Notes: generated by a model not told the origin, from the sequence alone. A stretch of DNA of 64,000 nucleotides from Bradyrhizobium sp. BR13661 (GCF_029892425.1 NZ_JARXWB010000017.1:1-64000), one strand, 5' to 3'. Shown: positions 16,291 to 25,639, counted from the first letter of the stretch. Translations and numbers: made by a program.

Positions 16291-17415
16291 ATGTATCTAA
16301 GTTCACCGGCGTCAATGTGGCTGAACCCGACGCGCGTTATGATTGCGGTAGCGTTACTTGCTCTGCCGTCCAAATCTTTGGCTGAAGACCAATTGAAACT
16401 CAGTGCTGAGCAAGCCACCAGCCTTGGCGTTCGCGTGGTTCATCCTGCTGCGAGTCCGACCGACAAGACACTGCCTTATCCGGCTCAGATCGTCATTCCT
16501 ACTCCACAATTGTGGGTGGTTAGCGCCCCCGTGGCCGGCATGTTGACCAACCTTTCAGTGGCACGGGGCGACCGCGTTATTGCGGGACAGCCGCTCGCGA
16601 TTATGGAGAGCCCGAGTTTCGTGTCGCAGCAGCGTGACTATCTGCACGCTGTCGCGCAGGAGGTCCTGGCTGCTCAGCAACTCAACCGCAACACTCAACT
16701 TTTTCAAGGCAATGCGGTCGCACAACGAGTTCTTGAGTCCAGCCAGGCGGAAGCTCGACAGGCAATCATTGCGGTCGCAGAGCGTCGGCAGGTGCTTCGC
16801 CTTAGTGGCCTTTCGGACGAGTCAATCTCAAGACTGACCAGCGAGGCAGCGATCAGCGCGACCCTTTCGGTCGCCGCGCCGCGGCCGGCGACGGTCATCG
16901 ATATCGCCGTGTCACCCGGCCAGCGGTTGGAGCAATCCGCACCGCTGATCAAGCTTGCACAGCTTTCGCCACTTTGGGTCGAGATCGCCGTCCCCGCATC
17001 AAACATCAAAGCCATTCGACAAGGCGCGACGGTCGAGGTTGACGGCTACGATACCCCAGGCCAGGTGGTGCTTGTTTCTGAAACCACCGATCCGGCCACT
17101 CAAACCGTGCTCGTCCGCGCAGAGGTGCCGAACTCAGGCGATTTGCGACCGGGACAAACTGCTGCTGCTCGAATCTCCTTTGTTTCCAAACGGGAGAGCG
17201 CTTGGGAACTCCCTTACAGCGCGCTGATCCGGCGCGGCGAGCAGGCCTCGGTCTTCGTGGCAACGCAATCCGGTTTCCGCCTGCTGCCGGTCACTCTGCT
17301 CGAGGAGGATCAGGATCATGTCGTGGTCTCCGGTGCTATCACCGACAAGGACGAAGTGGCGACCAGCGGCATTTCGGCGCTCCGGGGAATATTGCTGAAG
17401 TTGGGGGCGGGTTAG
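16291..17415 (+). CDS. Periplasmic adaptor (membrane-fusion) protein of a heavy-metal RND efflux pump
   Basis: 374 residues. N-terminal signal (RVMIAVALLALPSKSLA), then barrel-sandwich halves (APVAGMLTNLSVARGDRVIAG and APRPATVIDIAVSPGQRLE) bracketing a helical hairpin (QRDYLHAVAQEVLAAQQLN ... VLESSQAEARQAI), beta-barrel (LWVEIAVPASNIKAIRQG) and membrane-proximal domain. This is the CzcB/CusB-like adaptor family. The transporter gene starts two bases downstream. No metal-binding His/Met cluster is visible in the N-terminus, so metal specificity cannot be read. A ~270-base gap upstream should contain the promoter; no outer-membrane factor gene is present here. Confidence 0.9.
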   Translation: MYLSSPASMWLNPTRVMIAVALLALPSKSLAEDQLKLSAEQATSLGVRVVHPAASPTDKTLPYPAQIVIPTPQLWVVSAPVAGMLTNLSVARGDRVIAGQPLAIMESPSFVSQQRDYLHAVAQEVLAAQQLNRNTQLFQGNAVAQRVLESSQAEARQAIIAVAERRQVLRLSGLSDESISRLTSEAAISATLSVAAPRPATVIDIAVSPGQRLEQSAPLIKLAQLSPLWVEIAVPASNIKAIRQGATVEVDGYDTPGQVVLVSETTDPATQTVLVRAEVPNSGDLRPGQTAAARISFVSKRESAWELPYSALIRRGEQASVFVATQSGFRLLPVTLLEEDQDHVVVSGAITDKDEVATSGISALRGILLKLGAG

Positions 17416-17417
17416 TC

Positions 17418-20400
17418 GTGCTCGAGCGTCTTGTCGCATTTGCGCTTTCGCAGCGGCTGTTCGTTGCTCTTGGCGTCTTTCTGCTGATCGGCGCTGGTCT
17501 AGTCTTGTTGCCTGGTCTTCCAATCGACGCTTTTCCGGATGTGTCGCCCGTCCAGGTCAAAGTGATCATGAAGGCGCCGGGTCTCACGCCGGAGGAGGTG
17601 GAACAGCGGGTCACGGTCCCGATCGAACTTGAATTGCTCGGGCTGCCAAACAAGAAAACTCTGCGCTCAACCACAAAATACGCACTCGCCGACGTTACAG
17701 TCGATTTCGAGGATGGGACTGACATCTACTGGGCGCGCAACCAAGTGTCCGAGCGCCTGGCCAATATCAGTCGCGATTTTCCAGAGGGGGTGACCGGCGG
17801 TCTCGCTCCGATTACCAGCCCGCTCGGCGAAATGTTCATGTTCACCATCGAAAGTGCGGAGCTCTCGCTGGCTGAGCGACGAAGTCTCCTCGATTGGGTA
17901 ATCCGTCCGGCGCTGCGGACTGTACCAGGAGTGGCCGACGTCAATGCGCTCGGGGGCCATGTCCGGGCTTTTGAAATTGTTCCGCTCAGCGATGCGCTTG
18001 CAGCTCGGGGCATTTCCTACGAGATGTTTCGGCGCGCGATCGAGACGAACAGCCGCAATGACGGCGCCGGCCGTGTCAATCAGGGCGAAGACAGCGCTCT
18101 TGTGCGTATCGAAGGCAGCATTCGGACCATTGACGACATCAGGCAAATCGTCGTCGATACCAAAGATGGCGTTCCGATCCGGGTCAAGGATATTGCTCGC
18201 GTCCAGTTAGGGGCACTGACGCGGTACGGCGCTGTCACCGCGGATGGCCACGGCGAGACGGTCGAAGGCCTTGTTCTTGGGCTGCGGGGCGCCAATGCGC
18301 GCCAACTCGTGTCCGATGTGCAGGCGCGGCTTGACGAGATCAAGCAATCGCTTCCTAGGAGTGTCAACATCCAGGTCTTCTACGACCGTGGCCGGCTGGT
18401 TGACCGCGCGGTTGGTACCGTTATCCGCGCACTTGGTGAAGCAACCGTCCTTGTCGTCGTCCTCCTCCTACTGTTTCTCGGTAACTGGCGCGCCTCCTTG
18501 GTAATCGCTTTGAGCCTGCCGCTCGCGATCGTGATCGCCCTTATCGTCATGCGCATAGTCGGCATGTCGGCAAACCTGATGAGCTTGGGCGGCCTTGCCA
18601 TCGCTATCGGCATGCTGATCGACGCGCTTGTGGTTGTTGTCGAGAACGTCGTTGGCAATCTCAGCAAGGAACCGCAGGGAAAAGCGGCCCCGCTCGTCCA
18701 TATCATCTACCGCTCTGTTTCCGAGGTGCTCCAGCCGGTCGCCTCGGGCGTGCTGATTATCATGATCGTATTCGTGCCGCTACTGACGCTGGAGGGGCTT
18801 GAAGGGAAGTTGTTCATCCCTGTGGCGCTCGCGATCATCTTTGCGCTCGGTGGCTCGCTTCTCTTGGCGCTCACGGTTATTCCGGTAGCCACGTCGTTTC
18901 TCCTCAAGAGCACGTCGCACCACGAACCGTGGCTGATCCGGATCGCGTCGCGGGTTTATGCACCTGCACTTGCTTGGGCTCTGAACAATGAGCGTAAAGT
19001 AATCATCGCGGCGATAGCGACCCTCGTTGCTGCCGGCTATGCCTACACCCAGCTCGGCAAGACGTTTATGCCGACGATGGACGAAGGCGACATCATCGTC
19101 AGCGTCGAGGCGCTGCCATCGATCAAGCTGGACGAAATGATTGCGATCAACGCCCGACTTCAGTCAGCCATCCTCGCGAAGGTCCCTGACGTCAAAAGTA
19201 TCGTAGCCCGGACCGGGTCAGACGAGCTCGGACTTGATCCGATGGGACCTAACCAGACCGACACGTTCCTGGTTCTGAAGCCCGCAGAAGAGCGGAAGAC
19301 AATCGAGAAATCTGCCCTGATTGAAGAGCTACGGCAGGTGCTCGCCAATTTCCCGGGGCTATCGCTCAGCTTTACGCAACCGATCGACATGCGCGTACAG
19401 GAAATGATCAGCGGCGTCCGCGGCGATGTCGCAGTGAAGATCTTCGGACCTGATATCGCTAAGCTCAATGAGATTGCGAGCAAGCTGTCCGCCATTTTGT
19501 CTAGCATCGACGGCGCTGAGGATGTCTACACGACACTCAACGAGGGTGCCCAATATTACACGGTCGCCGTAAATCGGATGGAGGCGGGACGGCTCGGCCT
19601 GACCGTAGACGTCATCTCCAATTCGTTGCGCACCCAGATCGAGGGACGCACGATCGGCACGGTGCTGGAAGAGGGGCGCCGTACGCCGATCCTGGTTCGG
19701 GGCAGCGAAACGACGCGCGAGGCTCCGACACTGCTCGCCAGCCTGCCGCTAACCCTCGCCTCGGGTCAGCACGTCGCGCTTTCACAAGTCGCCCGCATTC
19801 AGCGCATCGACGGTCCCGTTTTGGTCAATCGCGAGAATGGGAATAGGATGAGCGTTGTGCGAGCCAATGTGCGTGGCCGTGACATGGTGGGGTTCGTCGA
19901 AGCGGCCCGGCAGAAGGTCGCCACGGAGCTGCCCCTGCCGGAGGGTTACAGGTTGACCTGGGGCGGCCAGTTCGAAAATCAGCAACGCGCGGCGGCGCGC
20001 CTCTCGATCGTGGTGCCGGTGGCGATCGGGCTGATCTTTGTACTGCTCTTCACGACCTTCGGTTCGATCCGACAAGCGCTGCTGGTCCTCGTCAATATCC
20101 CGTTCGCCGTGATTGGCGGCGTGTTTGCCCTAGTGCTTACCGGCGAATACCTTTCGGTTCCGGCGTCCGTCGGGTTCATAGCGCTGCTCGGAATTGCGGT
20201 GCTCAACGGCGTGGTGCTGGTCTCTTATTTCAACCAGCTACGTGCTCATGGCGTGCCGGAGGGGCGCATTGTCATTGACGGCGCCCAGCGCAGGCTCAGG
20301 CCGGTGCTGATGACGGCGAGCATCACGGCTTTGGGCTTGATCCCTCTGTTGTTTGCGACCGGCCCGGGATCAGAGATCCAGCGGCCTCTCGCGATCGTGG

Positions 20401-20495
20401 TGATTGGCGGGCTGTTGTCGTCGACGGCATTGACGCTGATCCTTCTGCCAATCCTCTATCGCCGGTTTGGTGGTATTGTGAAGGGGGCCAAATGA
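17418..20495 (+). CDS. CusA/CzcA-family heavy-metal RND efflux transporter
   Basis: About 1025 residues. The start is GTG at 17418, two bases after the adaptor stop, with GGGGGCGGG as ribosome-binding site; the longer in-frame reading upstream lies inside the adaptor gene and is spurious. The protein begins LERLVAFALSQRLFVALGV, with PIDAFPDVSPVQV, two large periplasmic loops and the twelve-helix RND core. The TM4 motif reads GGLAIAIGMLIDALVVVVEN, lacking the DFGxxxDG of Zn/Co/Cd-type CzcA and closer to the AIAIGxxxDA spelling of CusA-like pumps. The exact metal is not certain. Overlaps the following DUF3240 gene by four bases. Confidence 0.93.
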   Translation: MLERLVAFALSQRLFVALGVFLLIGAGLVLLPGLPIDAFPDVSPVQVKVIMKAPGLTPEEVEQRVTVPIELELLGLPNKKTLRSTTKYALADVTVDFEDGTDIYWARNQVSERLANISRDFPEGVTGGLAPITSPLGEMFMFTIESAELSLAERRSLLDWVIRPALRTVPGVADVNALGGHVRAFEIVPLSDALAARGISYEMFRRAIETNSRNDGAGRVNQGEDSALVRIEGSIRTIDDIRQIVVDTKDGVPIRVKDIARVQLGALTRYGAVTADGHGETVEGLVLGLRGANARQLVSDVQARLDEIKQSLPRSVNIQVFYDRGRLVDRAVGTVIRALGEATVLVVVLLLLFLGNWRASLVIALSLPLAIVIALIVMRIVGMSANLMSLGGLAIAIGMLIDALVVVVENVVGNLSKEPQGKAAPLVHIIYRSVSEVLQPVASGVLIIMIVFVPLLTLEGLEGKLFIPVALAIIFALGGSLLLALTVIPVATSFLLKSTSHHEPWLIRIASRVYAPALAWALNNERKVIIAAIATLVAAGYAYTQLGKTFMPTMDEGDIIVSVEALPSIKLDEMIAINARLQSAILAKVPDVKSIVARTGSDELGLDPMGPNQTDTFLVLKPAEERKTIEKSALIEELRQVLANFPGLSLSFTQPIDMRVQEMISGVRGDVAVKIFGPDIAKLNEIASKLSAILSSIDGAEDVYTTLNEGAQYYTVAVNRMEAGRLGLTVDVISNSLRTQIEGRTIGTVLEEGRRTPILVRGSETTREAPTLLASLPLTLASGQHVALSQVARIQRIDGPVLVNRENGNRMSVVRANVRGRDMVGFVEAARQKVATELPLPEGYRLTWGGQFENQQRAAARLSIVVPVAIGLIFVLLFTTFGSIRQALLVLVNIPFAVIGGVFALVLTGEYLSVPASVGFIALLGIAVLNGVVLVSYFNQLRAHGVPEGRIVIDGAQRRLRPVLMTASITALGLIPLLFATGPGSEIQRPLAIVVIGGLLSSTALTLILLPILYRRFGGIVKGAK

Positions 20496-20815
20496 GTGCC
20501 GAATTTGTCTGCCTGACGTTGATCGCCGGCCGATCATTCCGGGACGAGTTGTTCGACTATCTGAGCGAACAACGCGATCTTGTTTCCGGTTTCACCGCAT
20601 CGGACGCTGCGGGACATGGTCCCGATGTTCGACTGCAGACATCAGCCGAGCGGGTCAAAGGACATGCAGACGAGTTGATAGTGCGGACGATCCTTGAGGT
20701 ACAAGCCGCGGCTGAACTGCTCGAACGACTGAAGGCGGCCTTCGTCGGGTCTAGGGTCGTCTATTGGATCGTGCCGGTTTCGGAATTTGGCGTGATCGAC
20801 GTCCCCTATCGATGA
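20492..20815 (+). CDS. DUF3240 family protein, RND efflux accessory
   Basis: 107 residues, start ATG overlapping the transporter stop (ATGA). The sequence (CLTLIAGRSFRDELFDYLSEQ, SGFTASDAAGHG, GHADELIVRTILE, AAFVGSRVVYWIVPVSEFGVI) matches DUF3240, a small ferredoxin-like/PII-like fold found mostly behind CzcA/CusA genes. It is presumably cytoplasmic and may sense metal or modulate the pump. The coupling to the transporter is the strongest evidence for its role. Confidence 0.85.
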   Translation: MSAEFVCLTLIAGRSFRDELFDYLSEQRDLVSGFTASDAAGHGPDVRLQTSAERVKGHADELIVRTILEVQAAAELLERLKAAFVGSRVVYWIVPVSEFGVIDVPYR

Positions 20816-20861
20816 AGTTTTGCCGATCTTTCGGCCTTTCATGTCAGATCGGGGGCGCGCG

Positions 20862-21497
20862 TCACTTCGGGCGAACTGGGGCCGTATTGCCGGAGCCCAG
20901 GGCCTCTGCTCGGCGGAAATCCGCTTCCGCACCGACCCCGTCGCCGATTTTTGACTTAACCGTCCCGCGTTCGCGGATGAGAGCCTGATTTTTGGGATCT
21001 GCTTTGATGACCACGTCGAGGTCGGCGATAGCGCGGTCGAACAGACCCTTACGGCTATTCGCCGCTGCTCGGGCACCAAAGGCTGCGAGATAGTCCGATT
21101 TCAGTCGAATCGCCTGGTCAAAATCCGCGATCGCGCGGTCTAACTCGCCCTTGGCCATCAACGCCACGCCGCGATTGCTAATGGCGACGTAGTGGTCGGG
21201 CATCAAGCGAATAGCCTGATCGTAGTCCCCTATGGCGCGGTCCAGATCTCCATTCGCCCTGAAGGCAAGCCCACGATTGTTGTAAGCGGCGACCAATTGG
21301 GCGAGAATCCGCTCGCCTGCGGAGATGATCGCCGTGCATCCTCGGATGGGACGATCAGATGATAGGTCAGCGGAACGTGCGCAGGTATCCCAATCTTCGT
21401 CGTTCAGCGCTGAAGCTGGCGAGGTGCAAAACGCGACCAGCATCGCAGTCATCGCTGCGCCTGTCAGACTGGCTCCGAGCGATGCGCGCGAGGCCAT
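20862..21497 (-). CDS. Secreted tetratricopeptide-repeat protein
   Basis: About 211 residues from the ATG at 21497, preferred because GGAG lies seven bases upstream; ATG 21518 and 21527 are in frame. A signal-like segment (GASLTGAAMTAMLVAFCTSPASA) is followed by DWDTCAR and CTAIISAG, then four TPR units (AYNNRGLAFRANGDLDRAIGDYDQAIRLMPD and derivatives). The C-x-n-C start resembles that of the TPR part of the protein at 203-1936, so the two are related. It is convergent with the RND operon. Role unknown; such proteins scaffold envelope complexes. Confidence 0.85.
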   Translation of the reverse strand: MASRASLGASLTGAAMTAMLVAFCTSPASALNDEDWDTCARSADLSSDRPIRGCTAIISAGERILAQLVAAYNNRGLAFRANGDLDRAIGDYDQAIRLMPDHYVAISNRGVALMAKGELDRAIADFDQAIRLKSDYLAAFGARAAANSRKGLFDRAIADLDVVIKADPKNQALIRERGTVKSKIGDGVGAEADFRRAEALGSGNTAPVRPK

Positions 21498-22107
21498 CCT
21501 TGCACTCCATTCTGCCATTTCCTGCATTTCTCGCGATTCACGCTTGGGAATGGGCTAGACACCGACGACACGAACACCGTTCGATCTGGTGTTGTTCCAA
21601 TATGCCGGATTTTAGCTGACATTTGACTGACAGGGGCCAATGGACCGCTAAGTTGAAGGCTAGTGGAAGGATGCGCTTGAAAATGCAGGCGCCGCGGAAG
21701 GCGCCGTGGCCCGCCTGTTCTTCGCAATCGGTTTGTTGGCTTGTTGAGAGTGCGGCTCAGAAGGGCGAGTACAAAACGGGACGCATTCTGGCGTTTCATT
21801 CGGCTCGACGTCGGTCCGTAACCGCTTTGGTCAAAATTTCGCGATTGTTCTGAGTCGTTTTCCGCAACGTACCGAGCCAGCTTTGTCGGTTTTTCGGGGA
21901 AGTTGCGGACCGACATATTACCGAACTCCTGAATCAGCTCGCAAATTTCGTGATAAAGACCACAGCTGTCATCGACCAGTGCGAGGAGGGGAGGCAAAGA
22001 ACGCTTTGTTCGCTCAGCACTCCGCTATCTTTCGCGGTCTCCAAATGGCGCGGATCAAGGCAAGCCAGCTGTGATGGCTATCTGGCTTCGCAAACGTCCC
22101 ATTGAGC
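21498..22107 (-). other. Gene-free stretch upstream of the TPR gene
   Basis: No convincing gene, RNA or repeat is visible in these ~610 bases. A 177-codon open frame on the minus strand crosses it but runs into the TPR gene in another frame and shows no family signature, so it is not called. The TPR gene promoter should lie at its left end. Confidence 0.5.
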
Positions 22108-22272
22108 TCACTCTAGATTGATCGCGTCCACTCTTCGGCAAGGCAGGCACCTGTAGGCATGCACTGCTGGCAGCTTTGCAATCTTTGGGAGTGTCGCGAG
22201 GTAGTCCATTGCGCGTCTGCATTCCTTGCAGATTAGAATAGGCGGATTATTCTTTTTGCGACTGCCAGGCAT
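22108..22272 (-). CDS. Small zinc-ribbon-like protein
   Basis: About 54 residues from the ATG at 22272 (longer GTG reading to 22329 possible). It carries a CKEC ... CLPC double knuckle around LATLPKIAKLPAVHAYRC, the pattern of small rhizobial zinc-ribbon proteins in which two CxxC pairs bind one Zn. No strong ribosome-binding site is seen. Function unknown. Confidence 0.55.
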   Translation of the reverse strand: MPGSRKKNNPPILICKECRRAMDYLATLPKIAKLPAVHAYRCLPCRRVDAINLE

Positions 22273-22519
22273 TGCCAACGCTAACTTCGACGAGCGTCGC
22301 AAACTAGTTTTAGACGAGGCGGAGGACACCTCCGGTGAACTACTTATGCCTATCGGAATTCAGCAAAGAAGAGTCAATAAATGCGGCGGCAATCCTTCAT
22401 CTGTTGCCGGAATGTCTCGTCGTCTAGAGTACCGCGCATACACTGGAAAATCTGCCTCAAGGAAATTTCGAGAACGCACAGATTTGGTTAGGCGACGATC
22501 GGCTTGCGCCAAGATCAGC

Positions 22520-23580
22520 TGCCCAAGCCGACGCGAGGATTAAACCCGAAGGATTTCATGGGATCCGATATTGGGGAGACGAAGTGTCTCCCGACTTCGC
22601 CCTTCGGCAAGCCCGCCGAGATTCCGCTTTAGAGTTGTCTAGTCCGTCCGCGAGTGCGCTGAACTTTCTCAATATCAGGCGGTGCCGAGGACGGTGCATT
22701 CGGCTCAGGTCTGCTTGCCGGTTGGGGGACGCTGGCAATCGGCCTGCTTTCGATCTCGTCACCGGGATTAGTTCGGGCGCGCTGCTTGCACGATTCGTCT
22801 TTCTAATCGACAACGCGACCGGCAACGCCGGGAAGTATTCGCCCCTAAAATCGGAAAGACATCTACGCTTACCGCTTGCAAAACATCGTCGAAGGGGCGG
22901 CGCTTATCGATGATCGAGCTCAATCTGAGCTAATTGCCAAATACGTAAATCGCGGGTTCTTCCACCAAATAGCCAGCGAAGGTAGTAAGTGTCGTGTCCT
23001 CTTGGTCGGAACCAGGCGCATAGCGGAAAGCGACAGCTAGTCGGCGCTCGAACTCTTCCGCATGGTTCTGCTCGCATCCGCCACGTTGCCCGGCGCTTTC
23101 GCGCCGGTCCACATCAATGTGCGCGTTGGCGGCGATGATTACGATGAGCTTCACGTAGATGGCCGTTTAACAAGACAAGTTTTCATCCGTCCCTCAATTG
23201 TGCACTTCGTCAATAATCTCGGATCACGACCAATAATCCGTGGCGCAAGATTGCACGTGGTTCGCAATAGTCGCATAGCCCTCGCTGGAAATCTGTAAAC
23301 GACGGCTTTTTTCGGCCACACAGCGCTCGCTCTCGGCGCCCATCAAGAGCCAAGGTACTCGCGATCGCTATCGGATTTACTCTATTGCGAAATGCGACGG
23401 GATCGATTTCAATCTGGCAAGCATTCCGTCTGATTTTGACCGACGCGCCTTCCGATCGTTCATACATGCGTGCGCTCTTGACCGAGGCGACGAAATGGGA
23501 GACCAGGGCTTTTCATGGGTGAAAACCCCGCAGGGATTGCAGACGGGCGAGCAGCTTGCCGTCGCGCAACGGCGATACTG
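22520..23580 (+). pseudogene. Decayed patatin-like phospholipase gene
   Basis: Pieces of one patatin-like protein occur in order across three plus-strand frames. They are: IRYWGDEVSPDF (from ~22563); GGAEDGAFGSGLLAGW (~22679), the oxyanion glycine loop; AGNRPAFDLVTGISSGALL (~22730), with the GxSxG nucleophile; ELIAKYVNRGFFHQIASEG (~22930); ALELFRMVLLASATLPGAF and DELHVDGRLTRQVF (~23045-23180), with the catalytic Asp; and CDGIDFNLASIPSDFD then GFSWVKTPQG (~23390-23530). Frameshifts near 22678 and 22728, at least one more before 22880, and an in-frame TAG near 23038 break it. Patatins are acyl hydrolases of the envelope. The gene ends just before apbE. Confidence 0.75.
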
Positions 23581-23584
23581 AGCC

Positions 23585-24496
23585 ATGGCACTCTTCAGCC
23601 ATAGCTTCTTTGCCATGGGTTCGGATTGCAGCGTGCATTTTGACGCTGATACCGTCGCCGAATTTGAGCGTTTCGCCGAAGTGGCAGAAGGCGAAGTCGT
23701 CCGAATTGAGCGACGGTTCTCGCGCTACCGCGCCGACAGTGAGCTTTCTCGAATCAATGCGGCTGCAGCGTATGGGGGGAGCGTCGAAATCGACGAGGAG
23801 ACCGCCGCACTCGTGGATTATGCCAAAGCCTGCCTCGCGAAGAGCGATGGCCGGTTCGACATCACATCCGGCGTCCTTCGCAGGGTCTGGAATTTTTCCG
23901 CTTCGCGACCGCCGGACCAGAAAATGATCGACGAGGTCTTGCCTCTCATCGGGCTCGACAGGGTTTTGCTGTCAGATGGGCGACTGCAATTCTTGCAAGC
24001 CGGGCAAGAACTCGATTTCGGCGGTCTCGGAAAGGAGTTTGCTGCTGATCGGGCTGCCGAAATCTGCCTGGCGCTCGGTGCGCGTCACGGTTTTGTTGAT
24101 TTGGGCGGGGACATACGTGTGATCGGGCCCCAACGAGATGGATCGCCATGGATGATTGGTATTCGTCACCCGCGCGAACCGAACTTGGTGATCGCAAAGG
24201 TGGCGATCACCGACGGAGCGCTCGCGACCAGTGGAGACTATGAAAGATACTTGGAATACGAGGGACGGCGGTACTGCCATATCCTCGATCCACATACGGG
24301 ATGGCCTGTTCAGGGGCTTTCGTCAGTAACGATCATCTCAGATCGATGCCTCGTCGCCGGAAGCCTCTCCACCATTGCGATGCTCAAAGGCGAGCAAGGC
24401 GTAACCTGGCTTAAGCAGCTTGGCGTCCGCTGCCTTGTCGTCACCTCCGAAGGCGCCTTCGGAGGTACAGAGCCGATCGAGCTTCAGGCGCTGTAG
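23585..24496 (+). CDS. apbE: FAD:protein FMN transferase (ApbE family)
   Basis: 303 residues. Family motifs are clear: FFAMGSDCSVHF near the start, RRFSRYRADSELSRIN, FDITSGVLRRVWNF, LDFGGLGKEFAADRAAE, FVDLGGDIRVIG, DGALATSGDYERY and HILDPHTGWPV. ApbE attaches FMN covalently to Thr/Ser of flavoproteins such as NqrB/C or RnfG, usually in the periplasm. No signal peptide or lipobox is visible at this start, so this copy may act in the cytoplasm or have lost its signal. It is convergent with the EF-hand gene and overlaps it by 13 bases. No obvious flavoprotein substrate gene lies nearby. Confidence 0.93.
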   Translation: MALFSHSFFAMGSDCSVHFDADTVAEFERFAEVAEGEVVRIERRFSRYRADSELSRINAAAAYGGSVEIDEETAALVDYAKACLAKSDGRFDITSGVLRRVWNFSASRPPDQKMIDEVLPLIGLDRVLLSDGRLQFLQAGQELDFGGLGKEFAADRAAEICLALGARHGFVDLGGDIRVIGPQRDGSPWMIGIRHPREPNLVIAKVAITDGALATSGDYERYLEYEGRRYCHILDPHTGWPVQGLSSVTIISDRCLVAGSLSTIAMLKGEQGVTWLKQLGVRCLVVTSEGAFGGTEPIELQAL

Positions 24497-24897
24497 TTGA
24501 CCAGGCTGCCCGGCGCGCTGTTTGGCGAAACGGAATCGATTTGATTTAGCGACTGAAGACTGGCTGACAACGACGCCGAGCCACCTTGTGATGTACCTTC
24601 CGCGCGGAGGGACGCCATCAACTGGGACATGGTTGAAACGAAGTCCTGCTTCGACACCGATCCGCTACCCGATGGATCCAGGGAAGACCAAATCGCGTCC
24701 GCTCCCTGCTTCTGGAAGACGGCGGGAGGGTTTTTGGTCTGAAAGGCCTGCGAGAACTGGCTCTGCGTGATGCTTCCCGATCCGCTGGTATCGATTGAAT
24801 CAAAGAGGTTCGACATTTTCTGCCGTGGCGGGCCGCCATAGCTCGCACCCGAGACGGCGTTCAAAGTCGACGACGAGGCAATGCCGGAAATGTTCAT
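24484..24897 (-). CDS. EF-hand domain protein
   Basis: 137 residues; ATG at 24897 preceded by GGAGGTCTCCC. Two EF-hand loops are visible: DSIDTSGSGSITQSQF (near residue 34) and SSLDPSGSGSVSKQDF (near 70), each with the DxSGSGS calcium-binding spelling. The rest is low-complexity Ser/Gln/Ala, and there is no signal peptide. Similar calmodulin-like proteins are common in rhizobia and may bind Ca2+ or act in secretion. Overlaps the 3' end of apbE. Confidence 0.85.
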   Translation of the reverse strand: MNISGIASSSTLNAVSGASYGGPPRQKMSNLFDSIDTSGSGSITQSQFSQAFQTKNPPAVFQKQGADAIWSSLDPSGSGSVSKQDFVSTMSQLMASLRAEGTSQGGSASLSASLQSLNQIDSVSPNSAPGSLVNYSA

Positions 24898-25082
24898 GGG
24901 AGACCTCCAAGGCTCAATTGCCTTAGTTTCTCAGAGGAAAGTAAAAAATTAACCAAGTTGGCTATCGAATTTGAGCGAGGGATTGCCTTAAAATTCGGAT
25001 TTGCATGGCTCTTGCCACTTTTTCCCGGCCTGCGGTATTCGGCTCCTGACGCCCTCAAACGAATCGAAGTTACGATTCCCCG

Positions 25083-25199
25083 ATGATCATCACCAAATGT
25101 CCGACATGCTCGGCAGTTTACGAAAGGTCGGTCCGTTCAACGAGCGATTGTCTTTGCGGCGAATCCCAATGTTGCTGTGGATGCATTTTGATCCGCTGA
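25083..25199 (+). CDS. Candidate Cys-rich microprotein (38 aa)
   Basis: An open frame from the ATG at 25083 to TGA at 25197-25199 reads MIITKCPTCSAVYERS, then CLCGESQCCCGCILIR. Eight cysteines in 38 residues, starting with a CPTC knuckle, resemble the start of a zinc-ribbon protein, so this may be a small metal-binding protein or a truncated remnant of one. No convincing ribosome-binding site is present. The flanking gap from 24898 to 25417 contains nothing else I can support. Confidence 0.35.
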   Translation: MIITKCPTCSAVYERSVRSTSDCLCGESQCCCGCILIR

Positions 25200-25417
25200 C
25201 GATTACGGAAGGCCTTAAGTTCGAATTGATTGAAGCACTATCACGATAATCTCATCGAGCCGCATACGACAGGGCACCGCAAGCCGGACCCAAAACTATC
25301 ATCTGGAATCTGACCGTCGGGCAACGAACCCGTAACACGCATCCACTGCATGCTGCGATGCTTCAGAGTTGATCCGTGTCAACGAGCAACGCAGACTAAC
25401 TGATAAGATTAAACATC

Positions 25418-25639
25418 ATGCTGACCCGGTTCGAGCAATTTCGGGAATACGCACGGCTCTGTGAGGAAAACGCGGAGCGGTCCCGTGAAGTTCGCTCAAT
25501 ACTGGAGTGGCAAGCAGCGGCTAGAGAATGGTCCCGAATGGCTCTAGAGGCTGCGAAAGAGGATCGACGCAATACCGAACCGCGGACTTTAGGAGAGCAA
25601 TCGCGGGGAGCGTTCAACGATCGAGAAGGCTCTTCTTGA
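25418..25639 (+). CDS. Small helical protein of unknown function
   Basis: 73 residues rich in Glu, Arg and Ala, probably fully helical: MLTRFEQFREYARLCEENA, then ILEWQAAAREWSRMALEAAKED. The pattern resembles small rhizobial proteins of the form FRxYAxxCxxLAExA...LLxMAxxWxxLA that are common but unstudied. No signal peptide. No ribosome-binding site of note. It lies alone between the EF-hand gene and the chemoreceptor. Confidence 0.55.
   Translation: MLTRFEQFREYARLCEENAERSREVRSILEWQAAAREWSRMALEAAKEDRRNTEPRTLGEQSRGAFNDREGSS

Noticed and set aside
17202..17417. N-terminal extension of the RND transporter
   Set aside because: It reads the adaptor gene in the wrong frame; GTG 17418 with a good ribosome-binding site is the natural start.
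21464..21997. 177-codon minus-strand open frame with a plausible first 60 residues
   Set aside because: It overlaps the TPR gene start, changes composition midway, has no ribosome-binding site and matches nothing I recognise.
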